Shown: positions 38,359 to 48,470 of the stretch, one piece after another | How the letters are laid out: each line of letters begins with the position of its first letter | How positions within the stretch are numbered: position 1 is the first letter of the stretch | From: Zanthoxylum bungeanum | Lineage: Eukaryota; Streptophyta; Magnoliopsida; Sapindales; Rutaceae | DNA: 64,000 bases | Direction: 5' to 3' | NCBI GenBank assembly: GCA_019454045.1 | Contig: SKCR01007817.1 | Location: 372,001-436,000, forward strand | Program-made: the position numbers and the translations under genes | The notes under the pieces: generated by a model | Seen by the model: the letters and a program-made list of their open reading frames with translations, nothing else | The model's database searches: none | What the model was told of the DNA's origin: nothing

Positions 38359-38744
38359 GGTTTGTTGGCCAAATTCAAGACCTTTGTCCGTCGCGGATGT
38401 GTTTGAATCATGAAAGCTTTGTTCCATATCGGTGTCTTGTCCAAGTTGTGATTTGTTGGCCAAAGTCAAGATCACTTCTTGTCCATCGACATTGATTACG
38501 AAGCTTTCCAAGGTCAATGGGTTCCGCTTAACTGGGATCACTAAGTTTGTTGTGCCAAAGCCAAGGCTTAGTTGATTCAGAGGAAAAAGGTTAGGGAATA
38601 TATTGGATATATTGGCATATATAAGATATATGTTTCGGACTTGGATGTCCACCTACTGGATCTAGGAATTGGATGGGATCCAATTGATCTTAAAGATCTA
38701 CCTAGTTAATTATCATACAATTTGTTGGCCAAAGTCAAGATTGT
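38359..38744 (+). other. Four palindromic-loop stem-loops in leader of element E
   Basis: Copies lie at 38359-38382 (GGT/ACC stem), 38448-38475 (GTGAT/ATCAC), 38541-38571 (CTAAG/CTTAG, diverged loop) and 38717-38744 (ACAAT/ATTGT). Loop consensus is TTGTTGGCCAAAGTCAAG with internal TTG/CAA pairing and the palindrome TTGGCCAA exposed. The second stem differs from its partner in A (GTGGT/ACCAC) by a compensatory pair change. The reverse-strand reading frame 38338-38652 covers the same bases and is probably incidental. Confidence 0.75.
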
Positions 38745-38915
38745 GTGTTATTTAACGGGATCCTAGCCCACTAGGAAACAAGGTTTCCCGAGTACTCCAC
38801 AGAGGGTTAGAGGCTCGCCGAAAAATAGTGGGAGGCAAGTATTAAATTTGCAATTTTCGTTTAGATACTTGCCATACGCGGTCATTACAATTTTTTCGTC
38901 AATATAAATTAATAT

Positions 38916-39123
38916 ATTAGTTGGACTAATATTTAATATTGTTTTAATTAAACAGTTGGACTATATTCAAACCATTTCAATTAATAGTTGATTTTATAAT
39001 TGGATTATAGTAATCAATATAATTTAATTTAATCAATTAAATTATAGTTGATTATATAGTTGGACTATAGTAATCATTATAATGAATTGTACCTAAAATC
39101 GTTGATTAAATAGTTGGACTATT
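38916..39123 (+). other. Mini-hairpin array upstream of gag in element E
   Basis: Hairpins with TGG loop lie at 38916-38930 (ATTAGT/ACTAAT), 38995-39009 (TATAAT/ATTATA), 39055-39069 (TATAGT/ACTATA) and 39109-39123 (AATAGT/ACTATT). A weaker one is at about 38952-38964 (AGT/ACT core). All share xxxAxT-TGG-AxTxxx, and the outer pairs vary but remain complementary. The last ends about 15 bases before the gag start. Confidence 0.7.
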
Positions 39124-39137
39124 AGAATCAAGATAAT

Positions 39138-42100
39138 TGAAAGATTAGTGTTTAAAATATAAACCTGGGTGAAAATATTTTAAACGGCTTTAATTTTCAA
39201 ATTGGGAATAGATTCTCAGGATAGTCTTGGAGACCGAGAAAGTTACTTTATTTGATATAGTGACGTCTCGAGCCTAAGCTCGGAGTTGAGCAAATAGTAG
39301 AACATGATATATGGAATATTCATGTGATGATAACTTTAGTGCTTAATCAATTATGCTTGCCGCAAAGACTCATTAATTTCTTAGTCAGAACTAAGGATTA
39401 GATCCTTATAGTATGATATTGAAATTGAAGGATCTTCATAGATCTATCCTTAGATCTTAGAAGTACAAATTGCAATAGAAAACTCTTGGAGATTTAATGG
39501 CTATGCTCAAGGAGACAAAGCCAGAGTTTGCAATAAGGCAAGAAGCACAAGGCGTATCTTACTTCGACATCCCAGAAGGCCAAGGCTTGGCCCAAAGGCT
39601 TATGGAGTGTGAAAAAGGGGCAAAGGCAAATTCATTATAATCTTTTGGGAAGAGAAAGGACATATCCCAAGATGTCTGCCTAAACTGTGGCAAACGGGGT
39701 CACAGAAGCGTGACTGCCGTATGGACAAGGCAGACATGAAGGAAGTGAATAGGGGCAAGGCTCCGTCTTCAAATATGTTTGTCATAAACATTTTTTATAC
39801 TGGTTTCAAAATTGGATTTTGATACTAGATGTGGTACATAAATATGTACTGGTGTGCAGAATCAGCTGAAAAACAGGATACTGACTTCAGTTGAGATTTA
39901 CCTACGAATAGGAAACGGGAGGAAAGTCGTTGTTTTAACCGTAGAAACATAAGCTTAGGAACTACCATTCGGGTATGTACTTGAATTAGGAAACTGTTAC
40001 AATGTAACTATTTTGACTAGGAACATTATCTCTATAGCAGGGTTTAACCCGTTGCGGGTATACCTTTATATTCTAGAACACTAAAGTGTTTTATTTTATA
40101 AAGATGATATTGAGATAAACACATTAGATGTGAATAACAGTATTTATATTTTGAATATAAATAAATCTCAAACGTATAACATGACAAACAAATAGCTCAA
40201 ACTGATTTAATCAGTTGAGACTTATTTGTGGCATTATTGTCTGGGACACAATTAAACAAGACTCGTATATCCACACTTTTGAAGAGTGGATACTGGGACG
40301 GATTTGATTCTATTCAAATAATGTCTACGAATCTAGTTTATTAGGCAACGTGTCTATAACACCTTTTACTTGGTAAAAGTGCAAGTGCCACCGATCTGTT
40401 AGCCCTTGTTCATAGTGACGTAAGTCCCATATCTAGCTAGGCTAGAGGTTGATATGAACACTTCGTAACCTTTACGGATGTGGCATCACGTTATGGTTAT
40501 GTGTTTCTTTTGAAACACAAATCGGAAACTTTTGATGAATTCAAAGAGTTTCGACACGAAGTAGACAAACATATCGGCTATAGTATTGAAACCGTCACGG
40601 TTAGACCATGGTGGAAAATACTTAAGCAATAAGTTTCTCATATACTTGAAAGAGTATAGTATTCTTTCAATTAGGACTCCTCCCGGAACACATCAATTTG
40701 ACGATGTATCCGAACAGAGAAACCGAATTTTGTTAGACATGATAAGGTTAATCATAAGTCGCTCTGAGCTACCATTTCCTTCAACGGATATACATTAGAC
40801 AGTGCAAAACTTATTTTGAATAAGGTTCCATAAAAATCTATTAGACAGACTTCATATTAGATATGAACAGGAAAGAAACCGGGTTTTCTCATTCCTTAAG
40901 ATTTGGGAATGCTAGGCATATGTTTGGATGATACCAAACTAGAACTCAAATCGGATAAGTTCCTAATTGTAGATTATCCTAGGGAAACCAAAGTATAGTA
41001 CTTATACAACTCACAAGAGAACAATGTAATTGTTGCTCACCATGCGGTTTTCCTAAGAGGAATACCTATATGTAGTGGTAAGTGGGAGGAAAGTAAAACT
41101 CGATGAAAATCGGAGTAATACTGTTCCAGGCACTGATTCCTTAATGGAACACTAATAGTTCATCAAGGATGAAACTATACCAATAATCTTCAAATACACA
41201 AGAACCGCGCAAGTCGGAGAGAGTCAGGAAACAACCTGGGAGGTATGGGTTTCTGATCTCACCTCGTAAAGATGTCAATCTTATTGAGGAATATGAACTG
41301 ACTACGTATGAGGAAGTCATACAAGGTATCGACTCCCAATTATGGCAAAGTGCCATAATGTCCGAAATGGATTCCATGTATAACAACCAAGTTTGGACAC
41401 TAGTTGTTGTACCGAAAGGCATTGTGCCTGATGGTGCTATATAAGTCTTCAATGAAGACATACATGGAAGGCAACATACCAACGTACTAAGCTGGGCTTG
41501 TAGCGAAAAGGTATCGTTATCAACATTGTGTCGATTACGATGAAACCTTTTACCAGTTGCCATGGTTAAATCCATTTGGATAATGCTTGCTAATGCTGCA
41601 TGTTTCATTCATGAAATATGGCAGCTGAATGCCAAAACCGTTTTCCTTAACGGAAACTTTTTGGAGGATGTTTACAACATCCTGATGATTTTGTCGTACC
41701 AAAATGAGCAAACAAGGTTTGCAAGTTAATTCGATCCATTTATGGATTGAAGCAAACATTAAGTTCTTGGAACTATCGTTTTGATGTAATCATAATGGTA
41801 TATGATTTAATTCAAAACGAAAATGATTCTTGTGTATATAAAGAGGTTAGTGGGAGCGCACTGACAGTGAATGTCCTAAGTAATGATGACATATCATTTC
41901 TTGGAAATGATATTCCCATAATACAATCGGTGAAAGCTTGGCTTTCATGAAAAATTCTTCGTAGAATTCTTGGGATAAACAACCTTTATTCTCGGAATAA
42001 AGATCTACTGGGATAGATCTAAAAGTTGTTAGTACTCTCCGAGAAATCGTACATTGAAATAAATGTACGCGACCTAGTGTCTCATATGCTTTGAGCATAT

Positions 42101-42672
42101 GGAGTCACAATCAGGCCAATCCAAGTGATAGTCACTGGATTGATGTTAAGAACATCCTTTAGTATCTTAGATGAACTAAGGATGCTTTCTTATACTATGG
42201 AGAAGGAGAACTTAAAGTGACTGGGTTCACTGCTGCAAGTTTCCAAACTGAAATAAACGACTATAGGTCGCAACAAAGGTACTATACAGTTTGAATTACG
42301 GAACAGTGAGATGGAAATCTTCCAAGCAATATACTGTTACCGAATAAACAACAAAAGCGGAATATTGCTGCAGCTGAGGCAGCAATAAAAGCCTTTTGGA
42401 TCGATAATAATCCTAATCGATTAGGACTAGTTCTGTTGGCAGTTGAGCTAGGCTACAGCACAGGCTAAAGAATTAATGGTCTCATCAACGATCCAGATAT
42501 ATACTTCAAACATTCATCTGATTCGTTCGGATCATACATCGTGGGAGATTGTTGAATAAATCGCATAAGATGATAACCATGCAAATCCGCTGACGAAAGC
42601 ATTTCCTCAGCAGAAGTTTGAGCGAACCGCACATAGTTCGGGTGTAGGACACTTGAGGGATTGGCTATAGAC
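39138..42672 (+). pseudogene. Decayed copia gag-pol of element E
   Basis: Recognisable plus-strand blocks: a gag start near 39138; a nucleocapsid with VCLNCGKRGH near 39682 whose last Cys is lost by a frameshift; integrase segments near 40586-40780 (KPSRLDHGGKYLSNKFLIYL, RNRILLDMIRLIIS); the pol linker near 41260-41400 (RKDVNLIEEYELTTYEE, SEMDSMYNNQVWTLV); reverse transcriptase near 41747-41950, where the catalytic box reads SNDDISFLGND instead of YVDDILxIGND; and an RNase H end near 42375 (AAAEAAIKAFWID in a shifted frame). Many stops separate the blocks, so no product is expected. Confidence 0.82.
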
Positions 42673-42684
42673 CAAGTGGGAGAT
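42673..42684 (+). promoter_or_regulatory. Polypurine tract of element E
   Basis: CAAGTGGGAGAT directly before the 3' LTR start TGTTGGACA at 42685. Confidence 0.88.
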
Positions 42685-44378
42685 TGTTGGACAATTATGC
42701 CCATATCATCACTATTTGTACAAATCATGAGGTTGTTGTACAAAATAACTATGTGACAAAGGAAATTGCCCTTTTATCATTTGTAATTAGATTACCAAGA
42801 TGTATAAACGAGAGAAGGTCCATATGATTAGTTCCGGATTGAGATGATATGAGACAGTATCAATCCACGAAGGTTTAATCATTAAATATCACTAGTCAGG
42901 GTATTATCAAGATTGGACATCGATAATACGTAAAAGACTAGTATTACACTTGTGCGCGTTGTGGGAGCATAACAGCATAGTTCTCATATATTTGGGTATT
43001 GGATACTCATGCAAGTGTAATAGGATATTGTGTGTACCGATGGTACGGAACAGCTTCGCTCTGGATAGACCCATCCGAATTCCATTGGTAGTATGACTAT
43101 GTGTCTATGGAAGTCCGAATCAAGGTAGGTGTATTTGGTCTTAACCTGAGACTTGCACCGCTAATACTTGCGACAATCAATATACTTTGGTTTTGGTCGT
43201 CCAGGGCTTTAACAGGTTATGTGTACGCCTCTTCTGGGTATATTGAGAATCATAGTGTATTGGGTGTGATGTCAAGACGGAAGTATCACTCCAGTCATAG
43301 TGGAGATGATGATCACGTAGGATACGGAACTGGTACTCTTATGTATTGCAGTCATCAGGATAATATGACTAGGTCATGATTATCCGATTATAGAGACTAG
43401 TTCCCAGAGATCCGATATGTGCTTCGTTCGGGGCAGACACAATTCCAGCCATGGGCCTTGCACGTGACATCCGATGCTGGATCGAAATACGCAATACTAC
43501 GTATACTACGCCTGATATAGATCACATATTCCTATAAGAATATTTCTGGAGAATTGGGTAGGCACTGTACTTTTCTAGAAGCCAACCATGTCTTGTAAAT
43601 CGGTAAAAACGTAGTACTAGGTACGTACGTGTTCGGATAGTCCGACGACTGAATTTACTAAGCATGATTATTTAATTAAATTTGATTTAATTATGTCGCA
43701 ACGGAAAATTCGTTAATTCGAAATTAGCGAACCCGAGCCCGGAAGTGTTTGCGGGCCCACTCGCATTTCGAATTCAAGTGCGGCCCACAAGTCACATCAA
43801 GTGTCACATCACTCGTCATTCAAGTGATGGATGTCTTGTCACTTTGAGTGATTGACAACCAGTCACTATTCATTGATTGATGTAAGTGGTTGTATGGCTT
43901 TAATGCTTGTACTTTTGGAATTTGAATTTTTGGTATTAGGTTTTTGGAAAACCAAATACACAAACTAATCTCATCTTCCTCACTTCTTCTCTCTCTCTCA
44001 CGGCCAAGGGCCAAGTTTTCTTCTTTCTCCATTTTCTTGGCAAGGCCGAAAATAGCAAGTTGGAATGGGAAAATTTGTGGCAAATATTTCCAATGCTAGC
44101 ACATGAAGGGTCATCCAAAGGTGATAGGGAAACCTATTCACGAGCATGGAATCACAACACAAATCTTGGTGCTTGGAGATCCATCCATGGAGTTGACCGA
44201 ATTTGGAGGACCACAAAATCTTGCCATTGCCGAGAGCTTCATCAAAAGAGCAAAATTTTTTGTGTTCGACGCATCGCAAATCCGATCATTGTAAGTATGA
44301 TTCCACCATGTTTCTTTGTAGTATTCACACGTGATTTCTTGCTTGAATCGATCTTGGGACTAACTTAGAAACCCAACA
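42685..44378 (+). repeat. 3' LTR of element E (1,694 bp, internal deletion)
   Basis: It is co-linear with the 5' LTR up to about 43660, where TTTACTA is followed directly by AGCATGATT. The 5' LTR has about 310 extra bases here (about 35757-36070), bounded by similar TTT(A/G)CTA words. The deletion is therefore post-insertion or arose during reverse transcription. Confidence 0.9.
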
Positions 44379-44383
44379 AACAG

Positions 44384-45480
44384 ATACCATCATATGCCAA
44401 ATTTCTGAAAGATCTATGCACCGTTAAAAGAAAACACTAGGTAAGAAAGAAAGCTTTTCTAGCTGAACAGGTAAGTTCCATTCTCTCAACCAATAATGCA
44501 TTAAAATACAAAGACCCTGGTTGTCCAATTATTTATTGTATTATTGGAAATCAAAACATTGAACATGCTTTGCTTGATCTTGGAGCTAGTGTAAAACATG
44601 AAGAAGCACCCAATTTGGAGTTAAAAGATTTTCCAGAAGGACTGAAATATGCATTTCTAGAAGATAATCAAACTTACCCTGTGGTAATCTCTTCTTCTCT
44701 CACAAGCGATCAAGAAGGTAAACTTTTAAATGTGTTGAAAGAACATAAACTGGCAATTGGATAGACTTTAAAAGACATAAAAGGTATTAATCCATTAATT
44801 TGCACACATCGAATACATCTAGAAGATAATACTAGGACATATCGTCAACCCCAATTAAACCCTCACATGAAAGAAGTAGTAAAAACTGAGGTCCTTAAAC
44901 TTCTTGATGCATACATTATCTATCTTATTTCTGATAGTAAGTGGGTAAGTCCTACACAGGTTGTACCTAAAAAGTCTGGAATCACTGTTGTAAAAAATGA
45001 TAAAGGGGAATTAATCCCAACTCCCATTTCATCTAGTTGGCGTATGTGCATTGATTATAGAAAATTGAATGACGCAACTAGAAAAGATTATTTTCCTTTG
45101 CCATTTCTTGACCAAATTTTAGAAAGAGTAGTTGGACACCCTTATTATTGTTTTCTTGATGGTTACTCGGGTTATTATCAGATTCCCATTGCTTTAGAAG
45201 ACCAGGAAAATACCACATTCATATGCCCCTTTGGAACATTTGCATTTAGGAAAATGCCTTTTGGACTTTGTAATGCACCTGCAACATTCCAACGGTGCAT
45301 GTTGAGCATATTTAGTGACATGGTTGAACACTGTTTATAGGTATTTATGGATTATATAACTGTCTTTGGAAATTCATTTGATAATTGTTTGACTAATCTG
45401 GAAAATTATTTGAAAAGATGTGAAGAAAAATGACTTGTGTTAAATTTGGAAAAATGCCATTTCATGATTGATTCAAGTCG
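44384..45480 (+). pseudogene. pol: Gypsy protease and partial reverse transcriptase of element F
   Basis: Late gag/protease resumes after element E with IPSYAKFLKDLCTVKRKH, KYKDPGCPI and the protease-type LLDLGAS (44573-44593). A shortened protease leads to APNLELKDFPEGLKYAFLED. The reverse transcriptase shows WVSPTQVVPKKSGITVV, WRMCIDYRKLNDATRKDYFP, CFLDGYSGYYQIPIA, FGLCNAPATFQRCM and, after a stop at 45338-45340, VFMDYITVFGNSF, where the second catalytic Asp of the xxDD box is Tyr. Further stops are at 44762 and near 45431. Homology ends at about 45480 after EKCHFMIDSS. RNase H and integrase do not follow. Confidence 0.9.
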
Positions 45481-45525
45481 GTTATTTTAGTTTCCTAAAA
45501 ATACTAATACCCTACAAACCATGGC

Positions 45526-46074
45526 ATGGAAGAAACTCTGGCAACCCTCCATAAATATTATCTTGCACTTCCCCGAAATGCTCAGATTAAAATTTACAAA
45601 GCCCACACATAAAGAATGATAATTCTTATGATTCATGGTATTCCTAGTGATATTCGTTGGGTAATCGAAGCAAGGGTTCGTTTGGAAAGTGAGTCACCTG
45701 ACTCCTTCATTCGTTACATGCCTGGTTCAGGGAAAAGCACCTATTCTAAAAAATGAAGAGCTAAACAAATGGGTGTTTGTTATAAGTGTGCACGTTGTAC
45801 GTGCAACACTCGTTGTCGTTCTTTAGGAATTATGTCCGATAATCGTGAGGATAAAATAAAATTCATTAGGGATGGACTGATTAATGAGCCTTTTGATGAT
45901 ATATCATTGACTCTTGAGACGCATCCTAGTGGATATGTTCATCGTGAAATTCTGAGATTACGCACACAATTTCATAAAGAAAGACAACCATACAGTCTCG
46001 GGAATCTGACTTTAAAAGACCATGTTTGCCAATTTATAAGAAAATTGGATGGGAAGCCTATCCCTGAACCATAG
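45526..46074 (+). pseudogene. Cys-rich accessory ORF of element F, unknown (virus NABP-like pattern)
   Basis: One frame stays open from ATG 45526 to TAG 46074 apart from two internal stops, a TAA near 45610 and a TGA near 45754 (182 codons in all). The central part reads HGIPSDIRWVIEARV, then KKxRAK, then CYKCARCTCNTRC and DNREDKIKFIRDG. This order (short hydrophobic helix, basic patch, Cys cluster, then FIxxG) resembles the small cysteine-rich nucleic-acid-binding proteins of carlavirus-like plant viruses. I infer this from pattern only and have not confirmed it. The N-terminal 28 residues and the C-terminal 70 (IRKLDGKPIPEP end) match nothing I know. It sits between the broken reverse transcriptase and the LOG-like gene, where gypsy elements often carry extra frames. 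Confidence 0.5.
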
Positions 46075-46179
46075 AGGGCGTTCAAGCCGTTACTGGACGT
46101 AAAACCAGAGGAAGATGTGAGCCACAATCACAACTACTAGTACATATTATTGCATTGATTTTCTTTACTTTAAATTATT

Positions 46180-46352
46180 GTTTTCCTTTACTTTTTACCG
46201 ACAGTATCTAACTTTTTTGTTCACGATCTACTTTTCTGATAGTTGTCATTTTACAGATATTAGTGCATTTCTCACTCACCTTTTTCAGGATCTATAAATT
46301 CAGCTCGTCATCTCCATTTCCTCAACACATCTAGCTAAGAGAGGTAGCACAA
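46180..46352 (+). promoter_or_regulatory. Possible promoter or splice acceptor before the LOG-like gene
   Basis: A pyrimidine-rich stretch ends in CCTTTTTCAG at about 46280-46290, which fits a plant 3' splice site. Immediately after is CTATAAATT, a TATA-like word about 60 bases before the ATG at 46353. Either could allow expression of the downstream gene: a spliced subgenomic RNA, as reported for envelope-like genes of some gypsy elements, or an internal promoter. Both are inferences. Confidence 0.3.
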
Positions 46353-47007
46353 ATGGAGACAACTTCAAAACGACGTTTCACTAATATTTGTGTATTTTAT
46401 GGATTTAGCTCCGGAACTAAACCAGAATTTGTTGAGGGAGCAAGAGAATTGGGTAAAGTTATGGTGAACAGAAATATGCACTTAGTATATGGCGGTAGCA
46501 ATCTTGGATTGATGGGGTGTATTTCAAAAGCTGTACAAGAAGGTGGAAGTCAAGTTTTGGGGATCATCCCAAAACCTTTAACAGAAAGCCACATCATCAG
46601 AAAATCAAATAGAGAATAATGTATTGTCCCATGTATGTCTGAAAGACTCACTGAAATGATCAATCATGATGATGTTTTCATTGCTTTACCAGGTGGGCTC
46701 GGAATGTTGGAAGAAATATTCACTGTTGCGTCATGGGCAAACTTGAATATTCACCAAAAACCTATTGGGTTGTTTAATGTTAATGGATTTTTCAATTTTT
46801 TTTTTTGTATTTCTTGAAGATGCCAAAAGGAATAGGTTTATTTCAAAACCGGTAAGAGATATCTTCCTAACTGCACGAACAGCCGATGATTTAATTGACC
46901 AACTCTTAGCTTATGAACCAAAAATCGACCATATTCTTTCAAAGTTGAACTGGTCTGGTAACGATCGTGGAAAAAAGCGCAAAGTAAACCTGGACCTTAA
47001 TCTGTAA
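46353..47007 (+). pseudogene. LOG-like cytokinin riboside monophosphate phosphoribohydrolase, intronless
   Basis: LOG enzymes release active cytokinin base from its riboside 5'-monophosphate. The start ATG at 46353 gives a protein of normal LOG length (about 217 codons). It shows FTNICVFYGFSSG, ARELGKVMVNRNMHLVYGGS, LGLMG, VLGIIPKPL, MSERLTEM (equivalent of the active-site Arg region), VFIALPGGLGMLEEIF and NLNIHQKPIGLFNVNGFF. The hallmark PGGxGTxxE is present as PGGLGMLEE (Thr to Met). A TAA at 46617-46619 and a slip in a T11 run (46796-46806) break the frame, yet the C-terminus is kept: GKKRKVNLDLNL, with a basic nuclear-localisation-like KKRKV and an LxLxL EAR-like end not typical of LOG. 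Host LOG genes have several introns, so this is cDNA-derived. Confidence 0.88.
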
Positions 47008-47625
47008 TCTTTAGTTATAACTGTCAATTCCACAATAACCAGGTGATATCTTCTAAACTCTTTCTTTCTTTCTTTAAACATTGGGGATAATGTCTCGTTT
47101 TGGTTGGGGGGGAGAGGATAGTTTAGGTAATAAATAATTTTCATGTTTATGTCTATTTCATTGATGTTAGTTTTTATTGTGTTGTTATTTTGTGTGTAAA
47201 AATATATATCCATATATATACACACAAACTAACAACAAATTTGTTTTCTAAACCAAGTGGAATTGTTGTTCAGAGGTGGATGTGTAAGGAGTTTTCACTC
47301 CTTAGAGCATCTCAATATAATTCGTAACAAGTTATTTATCGTTCCCTTCTTTTTGAATCATTTAAATTTGTGAATTCTCCATAACATTGATTAAATTTGA
47401 TCTTTATATGCTCGTCTGGCAGATATTATCAACAATATGGTAACATATGACCATGGGTGGTAAGTGAAAATTCTGTAATATTCAGTTCTCTAATTTGTTG
47501 GAGGTAACACCTAAAAATAGTGAAATTTTTTATTATGCAAAAAAAGATAAAAAGATAAAAAAAAAAAAAGATAAAAAAAAAAGAAAAGATAACTTTGAAT
47601 AAAGTTCGTTTCGTAGCCTTTCTAA
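47008..47625 (+). other. 3'UTR of element F after the LOG-like gene
   Basis: The phrase ACATTGGGGATAATGT at about 47077-47092, followed by GGTTGGGGGGGAGAGGA at about 47102-47118, corresponds to the CATTGAGGACATGCAAG and TGTGGGGGTG phrase in D's 3'UTR (54369-54404, minus strand) and is familiar from plant gypsy 3'UTRs. An A-rich run with GATAAAA repeats at 47538-47592 could be simple sequence or a relic poly(A) tail. No gene is seen. Confidence 0.6.
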
Positions 47626-47999
47626 CCCGAGCAATTAAGTCTGAATGAGTGTTTTAACACTTAGTACCCTAAGGCCAACTGGTCTGGGAATTACAGGCCC
47701 AAAGCTCGTTATAAGGGTTAAAAAGAAAGCTTAAGAAAATCAGACACTGTTTATTTGAGATCCGAGCAATTAAGCCCGTATGGGTGTCTTAACACCTAGT
47801 GCCCTAAAACCAACTGGTTTAGGAGTCACTGGCCCAAAGTTCGATACATGGATTGAAGATATATTTTAGACACTATTTATCTGAGGTCCGAGTAATTAAG
47901 CCTGTAGGGGTGTCTTAACACCTAATGCCCTAAAACCAACAGGTTTGGGAGTCACTGGCCCAAAGTTCAATACATGGATTGAAGATATGTTTATAAATA
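47626..47999 (+). repeat. Three tandem repeats of about 110-136 bp in 3'UTR of F
   Basis: Copies start at about 47626, 47762 and 47888 with CCGAGCAATTAAG. Each contains a small inverted repeat (GTGTTTTAACAC in copy 1, GGTGTCTTAACACC in copies 2 and 3) and CCAACTGGT...GGCCCAAAG. Copies 2 and 3 are most alike. Tandem repeats just upstream of the polypurine tract are known in Tat-type gypsy elements. Confidence 0.88.
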
Positions 48000-48251
48000 A
48001 ACTTTCACTGCCAAAAATGTGTAAACTCTAATATAATTTTAGGACAAAAATATTACTCTCTTTTCAATAAATACATATGATATTGTGGGCACAATATATT
48101 GATTAATACCTTATTTTATGAGTGTATGGAAGAATGGTAAAAAAAAGTACAGGAGAAGTCATTTATTTGATCATTCAGAAAGAAAAAAAAAACAAATGTT
48201 GACTTAGATAAGAATTTTTCTTCCGCTTTAATTACTAGGGACTAGTAATAA

Positions 48252-48263
48252 GCTGGTTGGGGG
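48252..48263 (+). promoter_or_regulatory. Polypurine tract of element F
   Basis: GCTGGTTGGGGG sits directly before the LTR start TGTAATGAATAC. Element D has the near-identical GCTGGTTGGGGGTTG before its 3' LTR. Confidence 0.8.
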
Positions 48264-48470
48264 TGTAATGAATACTAAAAAGTGCATATTTATTAGACGA
48301 TAAGTTAATCATTTTACACTTATAGTTTCACTAATCCCCTTAAATTGACACATTTGTGACATTTTAAAGTTGTGCTTTGAGTGCTTTTACTGTGTTATTT
48401 TATGATTTTATCAGGAAAAATACTGCTCGGAAGCTCGACGAGACAAATCAGACGTGAAAAAAAAAACGGA

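Larger units (their letters stand above)
34782..44378 (+). mobile_element. Ty1/copia retrotransposon E, full length with target duplication
   Basis: LTRs at 34782-36788 and 42685-44378 start TGTTGGACAATTATG and end CCCAACA. The 5-bp duplication AACAG flanks it (34777-34781 and 44379-44383), and rejoining the flanks by eye restores gypsy gag continuity. The inside holds a divergent Met primer site, a leader of about 2.35 kb with both hairpin arrays, a decayed gag-pol and a polypurine tract. It is the same LTR family as 0, A, G and J. Confidence 0.95.

Noticed and set aside
45670..45760. PGSGKST in the Cys-rich frame as a Walker A ATP-binding loop
   Set aside because: The first Gly of GxxxxGK[ST] is absent (Tyr at that place), and no Walker B or helicase motifs follow.
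47538..47592. A-rich run after the LOG-like gene as proof of a processed pseudogene tail
   Set aside because: It is interrupted by GATAAAA words and lies about 420 bases beyond the gypsy 3'UTR signature, so it may be simple sequence. It is kept as the main alternative but not called.
47626..47999. Regularly spaced repeats as a possible CRISPR array
   Set aside because: Plant sequence, three imperfect long tandem units without unique spacers, located in a retrotransposon 3'UTR.
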